NCBI RefSeq assembly: GCF_900104615.1
Contig: NZ_LT629939.1
Span: 1,625,239-1,689,238 of the forward strand
Direction of reading: 5' to 3'
Length of the DNA: 64,000 nucleotides
Source of the DNA: Merdimmobilis hominis
GTDB lineage: Bacteria; Bacillota; Clostridia; Oscillospirales; Ruminococcaceae
Below, piece after piece: positions 49,336-57,676 of this stretch; the stretch's first letter is position 1; the number at the start of each line of letters is the position of its first letter. A program made the position numbers and the translations under genes. The notes beneath the pieces were generated by a model. It made no database searches. It was not told the origin of the DNA and saw nothing but the letters and a program-made list of their open reading frames with translations.

Positions 49336-50865
49336 TCACCGCGCATCATAGTTGATGTTGCGGACGATACGGCCGATGACAATGGGGTTGCCACTGATTT
49401 TATTTGTCTGAATCTCAATCATTCGAAAAGCGACTCTATCCCCGTGATTAGGAATCCTTCTGCCGCGGATGCCATTGGAAATATAGGCAAGTGCCTGCAG
49501 GCCGTTGTTAAGGGTGATGAAAATGGCGTTGCGGGACCGCCCGGTGACGCGGCCAAGGAACTCATCGCCCGGATTCATACCTTCCAGCTGGTTCTCAATC
49601 TGCTCTTTTTCCTTCTTGTCGTCCCGCATCGAAATATAAAGCGAGGTGATATTCCCATTTTCATCCCGAGACAGGTTGGTAATATACAGGGGGATCGTCA
49701 TGCCGTTCTGAATTTCGTCACGCACATCAACAACATAGTCCGCTCGGATGTCCCTGGCTTTCAGGCGAACAAGCATCCCATACACATCAATCAGAGCAAC
49801 ATTCTGGTAGACCGCCAGTACGTTGCCGCTGACCCTACGGCCGGGATAGATCAGGAAATTCCCTTCTCGATCCCGTGCGCTGAGAATGTTCTTGCGGCGG
49901 ATTCTGGCAGCCATAGCACGGCTGCCGGCAATCAGGTTGGAATCGTAGTCGATTCCGGTGATGATGAAGTCGATCCGTGCGCCCATCATATTGCGGATGA
50001 TCCGCTCAATTCTGGCTTTATAATCTTGCTTGGATTCTCCATGTCGATGTTCCAATTCGACATCCATTTCACTGAACGGGATCAGCACCCGATAGTTCTG
50101 ATAGAGTGCTTCAACCCAACCTTCTCCGCCATCCCGGCCTCTTTTAATCTCTTCGATTGTACCGGTGAGAATCTCACGGGAAGCCCGTTTCTGAGAAATA
50201 TCCGCAAGCACCGGGTCGAACGAGCTAAGGCTGCCGACGATCGGCTTGCCCTTTTCATCCAGCGGCGCTTCCAGACGCATCCTGCGAGCATGTTCCCGGC
50301 GTCTTTCAGCATTCAGCCGGCGGCGCTCACTCTCGGAGACCGCATTGCCCAGGTCCCGTTCAATCACATTCTGGACAACTGCTGTACTTTCCGGTTCTTC
50401 CTGAAGGTCTGCTTCGGCTTCCGCCTCTGCCACAGGCTCATCATTGAGGGAAGGTCCTTCTTCCATGGTCTCCGGTTCATCCGGTTCGCCGACTTCGGAA
50501 GCGTTCTCCGGTTCTGCTGCCGGCTCAGACGCAGGTTCGGTGTCTGCCACCTCGTCAACCTCATCTGCATTCTCAGATTCTGTTACCAGCTCGGCAGCCG
50601 GCTCAACATCTGCTGCTTCCTCGGCCTCAACAGCATCCTTCGGTTCCGTTGCCGGCTCGGCATCTGTCACCTCACCGGTCTCAAGGGTTTCCTCCGGCTC
50701 CGTTGCCGCCTCAGCGGCCGGTACAGCAGGAGAATCCGGCTCCATTTCCTGTGCATCCTGTGCAGGGACAGCTTCCGATTCTTCGGCCATGACGGCCTTT
50801 TCCATTTCCAGATCCATTGTTCTTTCCTTCTTGTCGTTCAGAATCATATCGTTGGTCTCACTCAT
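49336..50865 (-). CDS. S1 RNA-binding domain protein of the transfer region
   Basis: 509 aa with AGGAGG before the ATG. Residues 1-165 are an acidic Glu/Ala/Pro-rich low-complexity repeat region. After a basic helical segment (RRRLNAERRREHARRMRLEA) come three OB-like S1 modules at about 225-300, 330-405 and 425-500 (for example VSGNVLAVYQNVALIDVYGM and FLGRVTGRSRNAIFITLNNG). S1-type proteins occur next to the coupling protein in clostridial conjugative elements; the role is unclear, possibly single-stranded nucleic-acid handling. Confidence 0.78.
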   Translation of the reverse strand: MSETNDMILNDKKERTMDLEMEKAVMAEESEAVPAQDAQEMEPDSPAVPAAEAATEPEETLETGEVTDAEPATEPKDAVEAEEAADVEPAAELVTESENADEVDEVADTEPASEPAAEPENASEVGEPDEPETMEEGPSLNDEPVAEAEAEADLQEEPESTAVVQNVIERDLGNAVSESERRRLNAERRREHARRMRLEAPLDEKGKPIVGSLSSFDPVLADISQKRASREILTGTIEEIKRGRDGGEGWVEALYQNYRVLIPFSEMDVELEHRHGESKQDYKARIERIIRNMMGARIDFIITGIDYDSNLIAGSRAMAARIRRKNILSARDREGNFLIYPGRRVSGNVLAVYQNVALIDVYGMLVRLKARDIRADYVVDVRDEIQNGMTIPLYITNLSRDENGNITSLYISMRDDKKEKEQIENQLEGMNPGDEFLGRVTGRSRNAIFITLNNGLQALAYISNGIRGRRIPNHGDRVAFRMIEIQTNKISGNPIVIGRIVRNINYDAR

Positions 50866-50993
50866 GGTCTTACCTCCTATGATTTGTTGAATAAACAGGG
50901 TGGCTTATCATTCTTGTCAGCGGAAGAACTCACTCCTTCAGCTGTAAAGATCGTGATTAACTCCCATCCATATCCGGCAGGAAACCTTTCGCA

Positions 50994-53276
50994 TCAGAGC
51001 GGCGGGGCCGCTTTGCTACCCTTTGGTCTGTTCTCGTTCGCCTTCGGCGGATTGGCCGTGGAACCAATCTGCTGGCCCTCCTGGCTCTGAAGCGGCTTTT
51101 TAAGTCCTGGGATACTTCCGTGAGTTGAAGGTTTCTGATGCTTCGTGGATTCGTTCTGTGGGGCATTGGCAGCCTTTTGAATAGCGGCCTGCCGCCGCAT
51201 AAAGTCAAGAGTGTTCCTTTCCGACTTCGCCTGGGCCTCGGCAAAGGATTCCGGCTGTGGATCCAGGGCGGGTTCAGGCTGGCCGGAAGGTTCATCCTGT
51301 TCCGGTGATTGCTCAGGCGGTGACGCCTTGGCAGGGTCTTCGTTTACGGGCATAGTGGGATCCGGTTCCGTAGGATCCGGCTTTTGGGCGCCTTTCTTGT
51401 TTCGGCGGGGAAGATCCTCCGCCGGGGGCTTCTCGGACGCCTGTGGTTTCCGATCCTCGTCCGCTTCATTTTCCACTGCCCAGAAAGGATCGGCGGGGTC
51501 GTAATCCGTCATTGCAAACACTTCCCACTTCAGGGATTCGGGGTCACGGGTATAATCGAATTTTTCACACTGCAGGATCGGCTGGTCGCGCATGACAATC
51601 AGTTCCACATAAGGGTTGTCCTTGGCCATCGTCTGGATTTCGTTAAGGGTCAGGACCATACGCCGGCCGGCACCCACGGATTCGCGTTGATCCAGGGTGA
51701 AGTGCAGCGGATCCAGCTTGTTGTGCGATTCGGCGGTGGTATCTACCATGATGGTTGCTTCGCCGGAACGCTTGCTGAAATAGTCCGCTGTGTTGGGATC
51801 GCCGCCGCCCAGGAAGATGATGTAGTCACAGTTGTTGAGAATCCGCCAGTGCCCCGGTTCGGGATAGCGTTCGGTAAGATCCGGCAACGACTGAAAAAGG
51901 ATGGTGATATTGATCTGCCTGGAGCGGACTGTGGCAATTTTCTTAGGGAAATCGGGTATTTCACCGATATTGGGGAACTCGTCCAGCAGAAGGTTTACAG
52001 GAACATCACATTTGCCTGCAGTTGTCTTGGTGTCGGCATATTTGACAAGCCGGATAAAGAGCAACGTAAAGAACAGGGCAGCCAGGAAATCGTAAGTGCT
52101 GTGCTGATCCGGCGTGATAACGAAGTAGGCGCATTTTTCTCTGGCCGGCAATTCCAGGTCGATCTCATCTGTGCTGGTGATTCGCTGAATTTGAGCGTTG
52201 CGGAACAGATCCAGGCGGGAGAGCAGGCCGAAATGAATGTTGGGACAGATTTTTTCGCCTGCCTTGAGAAAGATATTGAAAGCAGGAGTGGCGGCGTTCG
52301 TAGGTTTACGGGCGCCCAGAGCAGTGAAGGCATCCTTCATGTGATCCACATCGTTGTCCAGTAGGAACTTGTACGCCCAGGAGAAGGACAGGGCACCGGT
52401 GCCCTCTTGCCAGACGTAATACTGGTAGAGCATGATAGCTTTGAGCAGTCCACGTTCGCCCTTATCCCAGAAATCGTCCTTGGAATGGCCGTCGGCGGTG
52501 CCGCCGGTGTTCTGGATGATGACATGCGCCATCTGATCTACGATCTCAATTTCCTCACCAGGCTGACAGTTCTGCAGGGCGTCGGCCATGAAGTTCCATC
52601 CGCTGGATTTGTCCAGTGATACCAGGTTGAGAGCGCGGACGATGTAGCCGCTTTTCCGCAGCCAGATCGCTGTATCTCGGAAAAGTTCGCCTTTGGGGTC
52701 GGTTACGACCATGCTTTCGCCGCGGCGCTTGGAACCGATGATTTTATTGCGGACGATGGCCCGGGATTTCATAGAGCCGGAGGCGCCGATGACGGCCATG
52801 TGCTTATTGTGCTGGGACTTTTCCGGCCGGCTCAGAACCAGGCCATCTTTAATCCCGATAATGTCGCCCTCGGCTTTCCAGCATTCCCGTTCCGGCACGC
52901 AGTTGAAACATTGGCGCATCCGGTAGTCATCCATCAGCTCAGCAGTTCCGTAGGTGTCCTTATCTGAAAACCAGAAATTCCGCTGCTCGTCGCGGGTCAT
53001 GCCGGCGTGCTCCAATCCCCGCACTTTCAGAAATCCCCAAATACCAAATGGGATCAGAATGAGCAAAAGGATGAGCGCTTTCCCAGATGGTGAGAACAAA
53101 GTCGGGATAGCCACCAGCGGATTTAGATTGAAACCCGGCTCCGAACGGTCTATGCCGGTTGACAGGACGCCCAGCGTATAGACCAGGGCGGGAATGCCGA
53201 TCTGAAACCACCGTTTGTTCTCTTCATAGACCGATTTGGTTTTGTAGAGGAGTTCCTTGAATTTATCCGTGTTCAT
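50994..53276 (-). CDS. VirD4/TraG-type coupling protein (T4CP)
   Basis: 760 aa. Two N-terminal membrane helices (about 22-38 and 62-82), Walker A AVIGASGSMKSRAIV (about 160; Met replaces the usual Gly/Ala before KS), Walker B LLLDEFPNIGEIP (about 429), and QSLPDLTERYP. The C-terminal 170 residues are a Pro/Glu/Gln-rich tail, as in many TcpA/TraG relatives. It links the relaxosome to the secretion channel and pumps DNA. AGGGAGG before the start. Confidence 0.92.
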   Translation of the reverse strand: MNTDKFKELLYKTKSVYEENKRWFQIGIPALVYTLGVLSTGIDRSEPGFNLNPLVAIPTLFSPSGKALILLLILIPFGIWGFLKVRGLEHAGMTRDEQRNFWFSDKDTYGTAELMDDYRMRQCFNCVPERECWKAEGDIIGIKDGLVLSRPEKSQHNKHMAVIGASGSMKSRAIVRNKIIGSKRRGESMVVTDPKGELFRDTAIWLRKSGYIVRALNLVSLDKSSGWNFMADALQNCQPGEEIEIVDQMAHVIIQNTGGTADGHSKDDFWDKGERGLLKAIMLYQYYVWQEGTGALSFSWAYKFLLDNDVDHMKDAFTALGARKPTNAATPAFNIFLKAGEKICPNIHFGLLSRLDLFRNAQIQRITSTDEIDLELPAREKCAYFVITPDQHSTYDFLAALFFTLLFIRLVKYADTKTTAGKCDVPVNLLLDEFPNIGEIPDFPKKIATVRSRQINITILFQSLPDLTERYPEPGHWRILNNCDYIIFLGGGDPNTADYFSKRSGEATIMVDTTAESHNKLDPLHFTLDQRESVGAGRRMVLTLNEIQTMAKDNPYVELIVMRDQPILQCEKFDYTRDPESLKWEVFAMTDYDPADPFWAVENEADEDRKPQASEKPPAEDLPRRNKKGAQKPDPTEPDPTMPVNEDPAKASPPEQSPEQDEPSGQPEPALDPQPESFAEAQAKSERNTLDFMRRQAAIQKAANAPQNESTKHQKPSTHGSIPGLKKPLQSQEGQQIGSTANPPKANENRPKGSKAAPPL

Positions 53277-53293
53277 TTACCTCCCTCCTTCAG

Positions 53294-54136
53294 TTAGACG
53301 TAATAGCGTTCCGGCATTGTGGATTCGCCCAGATAACGCACCTCTGCCTCATAGCGGGCCTTGGCTGCTTCTTTCCGGGTTTTGAAGCTCTTGTTGAGAA
53401 TCCACTTTCCTCTATACCAGAGCCGGGCGATCCACCGCTTTTCCGTTTTGTCCCAGGAGATCCCGGGAACTTCGGGCGGATGACGGCGGACATAGATCTG
53501 TTCCAGCTCTTCCAGTTCCGCCAGCATGATCTCGTAATACTGGTCGATGATGCTTCGGCCGAAATACTGCCGTTCCGCATCTCGCCGGATCTCCAATGCC
53601 TCCTTTGCGGTATCGGCATATTTACGGACAAAGCATCTCTGGCCGACGGTCAGAGTAACGAACCAGATGTACCGGCTTCCAAACCATTGGATCCCGTCTA
53701 CCGTGGTGGTCCAGCGGATGGGCCGTTCAGATTGGTAAACAATGATCTTATTCGCCTCCTGCTTTGGCAACGGGGTTGTGCAGCCGCAGTCGTTCAAACT
53801 CCCATCGACCAGCATTCGCAGCGGAGCGGTCACGATGTTTCCGCACCGACACCGGCTTTTGGCGATGAGTTCCGGAGTTTTCCCAGGGTTCCGGCTCAGG
53901 TATATTTCCTGAATGGTCAGCCAGCCAAATTGCCGGAATAAAAAAAGCGCGCTCTCGTGCAGCAGGCCGGCAACGGTCGTTTGCAGCGAGAGCGCATTGA
54001 ATTTCCTGATGTCTTCCTCAATATCCCGGTAGCAGGTCCCATTTGGCAGTGAAAATGGTTCAGTGATTTCAATGGGCCGAATGCAGCCGGAAATTTCCGA
54101 ATTGAGGATCGGGCTTGCTTTCCCGTCCGGCATCAT
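53294..54136 (-). CDS. AP2-domain DNA-binding protein with zinc ribbon
   Basis: 280 aa. A Cys-rich segment (CRCGN, then NDCGC) resembles the zinc ribbon preceding AP2 domains in mobile HNH-type proteins. Residues about 230-270 (GISWDKTEKRWIARLWYRGK, then FKTRKEAAKARYEAE) match an AP2/ERF-type DNA-binding domain; a second, weaker copy (IQWFGSRYIWFVTLTVGQRC) precedes it. There is no HNH motif. Likely a DNA-binding regulator or relaxosome helper. Confidence 0.75.
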   Translation of the reverse strand: MMPDGKASPILNSEISGCIRPIEITEPFSLPNGTCYRDIEEDIRKFNALSLQTTVAGLLHESALFLFRQFGWLTIQEIYLSRNPGKTPELIAKSRCRCGNIVTAPLRMLVDGSLNDCGCTTPLPKQEANKIIVYQSERPIRWTTTVDGIQWFGSRYIWFVTLTVGQRCFVRKYADTAKEALEIRRDAERQYFGRSIIDQYYEIMLAELEELEQIYVRRHPPEVPGISWDKTEKRWIARLWYRGKWILNKSFKTRKEAAKARYEAEVRYLGESTMPERYYV

Positions 54137-54212
54137 GGATCACCTCACTTTGTTTTCCTTTTATGCTTGTTGAAAATCCCCTGCGCGTGGGGAGGGCATT
54201 TCACAATGCCCA

Positions 54213-54244
54213 ATAAAAAATCCCCATCGCTATATGCGATAGGG
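54213..54244 (-). terminator. intrinsic terminator overlapping the end of the 54230 gene
   Basis: CCCTATCGC-ATATA-GCGATGGGG followed by ATTTTTTA on the minus strand. The last codons form the 5' arm and the TAG stop straddles the loop and 3' arm. A second hairpin (GGGCATT/AATGCCC type) follows. Confidence 0.8.
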
Positions 54245-55825
54245 AAGGCCTTGTTCTTCGTACAGATTTTCTACATATCCCTCCAATTCCTGTTGCGGCA
54301 AATATGTGATACGGAGCCTTGAACGGCTTTCGGGCTCCAGCTTTTCAAGGAAGCCGTCAAAAAACGGTTTCTGCCACTCCATAGCGAGTATGGTGTAGCT
54401 GTTTTGAGAAACAAGAAGATCTCCGATCATCCAGCGTACCGTATCGAGATGCAGCCCGATCAGGACGAACAGAGTGCTCCCATCTTCCAACGTAGCGGTT
54501 AGTTCTTTTTCCCCTATGTATTCCCTGGAAATGTCGGGAGCTTTGCCGGCCTGGCATAGTCGTTCCCAATAATTCAGCGCCAAATCCTTGAGATACATGG
54601 GCCAGTGCGGAAATCCCATGAGGGAATAAAGGGGGATCGCTTCGCGGATCACGGGCAGATAGTAGGTATCCGGGACGATCAGGAGATTGTAATTCTCGCT
54701 TGCACCCTTCGTTTTCCATTTCCGCCCAAAACGTGATTCACTTTCGATCGTGTTCTGAACCACATTAAGCGCCGCTTTATGGGTTTCGTCCCCAAACAGG
54801 ATGGCGCCGCGGGTTTTCGGAACCAGCGGTTCTTCTACCTGATTCCCGTCGCCATCGCTCTGTACCAGGGTGAGACTCTGCCGGTATACCGTCCACGCCC
54901 AACTGTCCACATAAGCCCGAATGGCTTGTTCACCATGAGGGCGCAGGCGGATCGCGGTGCGTTCGGTGTTGTAGAGCAGGTAAGGGCCGTTACCGGAGAA
55001 GAAAACCCCGCTTGTTCTGGCATAGCGGGTCTGGTCTGCGACCTCTGGCTTTCCCCCATTAAATTCCGCTTCCGCCATCACAAGCTGTTGAAGTTCCGGC
55101 AACAGGTAAATACAGCCGATCGGAGTTTCTCGATAGGAGTATTCTTTCGTATCCCTCGCTTCGCGGCTGCTGTGCCTCCGAATGTTTTTGTCATAGTAAC
55201 GGAAGGTTCCCTGGTTGAAAATAGAGTTTTCCACTCCCCGGAATCGTTCTGGGTCCAGGGGCTTCGCCGCATGGGCTGCACAAGCTGGCCTGCCGGCCGC
55301 CTCTAACGGGAATCCGCTTAGGGCGGTAATATCAGGCTTAGTATCCGGGTGTACCGAATACCCCGCAAACTCCGACATGGCTCTCGTTTCCGAGAGCAGG
55401 GAAAGACGGTAGATCCGGCGCTCCTGATATTCAGAGGGCGATAGGGCAAGGTTATCATCGCTCCCATATCGCTCAGGGTTATATGTTCTTAGAAATTCCC
55501 GCCCTTTCTTGGTCAGATAGTATCGGAGGCCGTGGATGCTGGGGGGAATGGTTTCTTTGTACTCTTGCGCTTCCTCATTGTTTTCCACCTTACCCATCCG
55601 AATTTTTCTTCTCTGTTCACGCACTCTCGCATTGAGGTTGAGGCAGGCGATGAGCCCGTCTTTCTGTAACGACCGAATAACGCGATTGCGCCAGCTCTCA
55701 CTAACCGGCCATAAATAAAACGCTCTTTTATCAGACCATTTACTATCCGCGAGAAGTCTTAAAAAAGCTGTATAAGCTGAGGAGGCTATACCCTTTTTGC
55801 CGTCTGTTTGCTTTCTCAAAAACAC
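54230..55825 (-). CDS. hypothetical protein with N-terminal winged-helix-like region
   Basis: 531 aa; start GTG 55825 or TTG 55819 (GGAGGGG upstream). N-terminal LLADSKWSDKRAFYLWPVSE, SWRNRVIRSLQKDGLIACLN and LRYYLTKKGREFL look like a winged helix of the MarR/replication-relaxation type. The rest is alpha/beta with IRPHGEQAIRAYVDSW- and DTYYLPVIREAIPLYSLM-like segments. Iteron-like repeats lie directly upstream. It could be a replication or relaxosome protein, but I see no Rep or relaxase catalytic motif. Confidence 0.6.
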   Translation of the reverse strand: MFLRKQTDGKKGIASSAYTAFLRLLADSKWSDKRAFYLWPVSESWRNRVIRSLQKDGLIACLNLNARVREQRRKIRMGKVENNEEAQEYKETIPPSIHGLRYYLTKKGREFLRTYNPERYGSDDNLALSPSEYQERRIYRLSLLSETRAMSEFAGYSVHPDTKPDITALSGFPLEAAGRPACAAHAAKPLDPERFRGVENSIFNQGTFRYYDKNIRRHSSREARDTKEYSYRETPIGCIYLLPELQQLVMAEAEFNGGKPEVADQTRYARTSGVFFSGNGPYLLYNTERTAIRLRPHGEQAIRAYVDSWAWTVYRQSLTLVQSDGDGNQVEEPLVPKTRGAILFGDETHKAALNVVQNTIESESRFGRKWKTKGASENYNLLIVPDTYYLPVIREAIPLYSLMGFPHWPMYLKDLALNYWERLCQAGKAPDISREYIGEKELTATLEDGSTLFVLIGLHLDTVRWMIGDLLVSQNSYTILAMEWQKPFFDGFLEKLEPESRSRLRITYLPQQELEGYVENLYEEQGLPYRI

Positions 55826-55907
55826 GCCCCTCCTTCTTTAGCAAACTCGTATCCCCTGGATAAATGAAAATCCGAATTTTTAGCTTTCTACCGCCGTTTC
55901 TCTATGA

Positions 55908-56031
55908 CAGTTTAGTTACTGTTTTTCTGTTTCCGAAAAAAAACGAACAGTAAGCAAAATGCCGCAGATTTTTCGAAGAATCAGTAACTAAAATGACGCG
56001 AGCACCATCCGATTTCAATAACCAAAATGGC
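55908..56031. repeat. iteron-like array: three 16-bp direct repeats at 34-bp spacing
   Basis: CAGTAAGCAAAATGCC (55948), CAGTAACTAAAATGAC (55982) and CAATAACCAAAATGGC (56016) start exactly 34 bp apart. An inverted relative, CAGTTTAGTTACTG (55908-55921), lies to the left. AT-rich surroundings. Possible replication origin or regulator operator. Confidence 0.8.
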
Positions 56032-56061
56032 ACGGTAACAAGGCTTAAAAAACGGTGCTTT

Positions 56062-56814
56062 TCATTGCCTCATATCCGATTCATACATAGAGAAATCCAT
56101 ATCCCGCAGAAGGTTCATCATCCGGTCTACCGGGGTAATGATTAACTCTGTAAAGGATTTGCCGTCTGGTACAGCCATCTGCATCGTAACGCTGGTGGTG
56201 GGTCCGTCATTGAATATCAGTGTGGATTGCAGCGCATTGAGGACTACGGAATACTCCTGGTTGTCATAGTCCCGGTAGTACCATTGCCCTGGACGTGGTT
56301 TTTCATAATGGTGGACAAACAGGACAAAGGCATAGGAAAACCGAAGCCGTTGTCCATGTTCCTGCCGGTAATTCTCTGAGAAAACCCCGAGCGTGTAGCG
56401 GATTTTACCCGGTAGATATTCATTCCATCTGCCCTTGAGCGGCAGCAGCATCGGCATTTCAACGCGCAGCCGTTTTGTCTCCTCATCATAGCTGATCTGA
56501 ATATCCTGGGAGATGTCCATTTGGGAGGGAAAGGGGATCGGATGGATCAGGTCGTTTTTCTGAATAGCTTTGCACATGTTGTCCAGCGTGCGCCGCCGGC
56601 GCAGGCAATACAACTCACCGGCATCCGAAAGGGCCGTCAGCGATTCCCGCAGGCTATCAGGACTGTCCGACCAGAAATAGGCCTCCCGTACCAGGCGCAG
56701 CAGGTTTTTCTGATAGCTTTTGGTGTCCTGGAGGAGCGTATGCAGGTATGGGGATACCCGGCGCTGCGGCCAGGCTTGGATTTCTTCGCAAAGTTCTTCC
56801 AATGGATCAGACAT
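56062..56814 (-). CDS. hypothetical protein (possibly DUF6100-like)
   Basis: 250 aa, helical N-terminal half, beta C-terminal half (GQWYYRDYDNQEYSVVLNAL). I recall similar proteins, DUF6100, beside transfer or replication genes of clostridial elements, but cannot confirm. Overlaps the upstream gene by 8 nt. Confidence 0.6.
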   Translation of the reverse strand: MSDPLEELCEEIQAWPQRRVSPYLHTLLQDTKSYQKNLLRLVREAYFWSDSPDSLRESLTALSDAGELYCLRRRRTLDNMCKAIQKNDLIHPIPFPSQMDISQDIQISYDEETKRLRVEMPMLLPLKGRWNEYLPGKIRYTLGVFSENYRQEHGQRLRFSYAFVLFVHHYEKPRPGQWYYRDYDNQEYSVVLNALQSTLIFNDGPTTSVTMQMAVPDGKSFTELIITPVDRMMNLLRDMDFSMYESDMRQ

Positions 56815-57457
56815 TTTGATTCACCGCCTTATATACTTCTTCCGCAGAATAGAACGTGCAGACATTTTCTTCATCCAGCGTGACAAAATAGGCGATTTGG
56901 GAAGAATGGATGTACCTTGCACTTTCGATATTCTCCAAAACGACAATGTATCTGGCAGCCTCCAGAAAAGCCTTATCGTCCTTTTCAACGATCCGGGAAA
57001 AGTAGCTGAATTCAGCACGATAAAGCAATTCCAACCTTGCCGCTCTAAGCTGGTTGTCAAAATAAGGTCCGGCATCCGCAGGGCAATAGGCAATCTCATA
57101 GGAACGATCTTCCAGCATCAAACAGATTTGAGATGGGGACAGGTTAGAGGAGATCGAAAAATGATGCTCTACCCTGTTGATGAAATCCAACAGGACCCAG
57201 ATGCAGCGATCCATGGCGATGCGCCGGGAAGGGGACGGTTCTTCATAGCGGTACGAGAAGAACCCTTTTGACGACTTATCAAAATAAACCTTCTCACCAT
57301 GCACCCGGATGGAATTGACCTCTGCTTTGATCTTTGGAGCGGAAAACCCCATGTTCTCATAAAGCCGGATGAGCTGGCTCTCCCGGATAAACCCATACTC
57401 GCAAATCAGATCCTCTGTATACTGGTAGGTCAGCGGTTCTTTAATTAAACCAAACAC
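56807..57457 (-). CDS. hypothetical protein (possibly DUF5697-like)
   Basis: 216 aa from GTG 57457 (AGAGGTG upstream); a longer frame reads through the operator cluster and is rejected. Contains LICEYGFIRESQLIRLYENM, a winged-helix-like segment, then ARYIVVLENIESARYIHSSQ. Similar proteins of unknown function sit in clostridial conjugative elements. Its upstream region carries several TTGTGC motifs, so it may be repressed. Confidence 0.6.
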   Translation of the reverse strand: MFGLIKEPLTYQYTEDLICEYGFIRESQLIRLYENMGFSAPKIKAEVNSIRVHGEKVYFDKSSKGFFSYRYEEPSPSRRIAMDRCIWVLLDFINRVEHHFSISSNLSPSQICLMLEDRSYEIAYCPADAGPYFDNQLRAARLELLYRAEFSYFSRIVEKDDKAFLEAARYIVVLENIESARYIHSSQIAYFVTLDEENVCTFYSAEEVYKAVNQNV

Positions 57458-57493
57458 CTTTTTCACCTCTTTCTCGTTTGTAAACTTCGGGTA

Positions 57494-57615
57494 TTTGTGC
57501 GCACAAACGGTGTTTGTATACAGAATAGATATTTGTGCGCACTTTTTTGTGCATATAGGTTGTGCTTGTGAGCACAAATCGCTTTTATATGCACATCCCG
57601 TTTTTATGCACACAA
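57494..57615. promoter_or_regulatory. cluster of TTTGTGCGCACAAA-type operator sites
   Basis: A perfect 14-bp palindrome TTTGTGCGCACAAA (57494-57507), TTGTGCGCAC (57533-57542), TTGTGC (57547), TTGTGCT-N4-AGCACAA (57560-57577), GCACAT (57591) and TGCACACAA (57607-57615). They lie between the VirB4 gene and the 56807 gene. Single related sites occur at 33718-33729 and 17631-17645. Confidence 0.65.
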
Positions 57616-57632
57616 GTTTGACTTGAGCGCAT

Positions 57633-57665
57633 AAAAACGCCCCCACGGGAGTGTTCCTGTGGGGG
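57633..57665 (-). terminator. terminator after the VirB4-like gene
   Basis: CCCCCAC and GTGGGGG pair across a 12-nt loop, followed on the minus strand by CGTTTTTAT. Confidence 0.88.
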
Positions 57666-57676
57666 AAATTTGAAAA

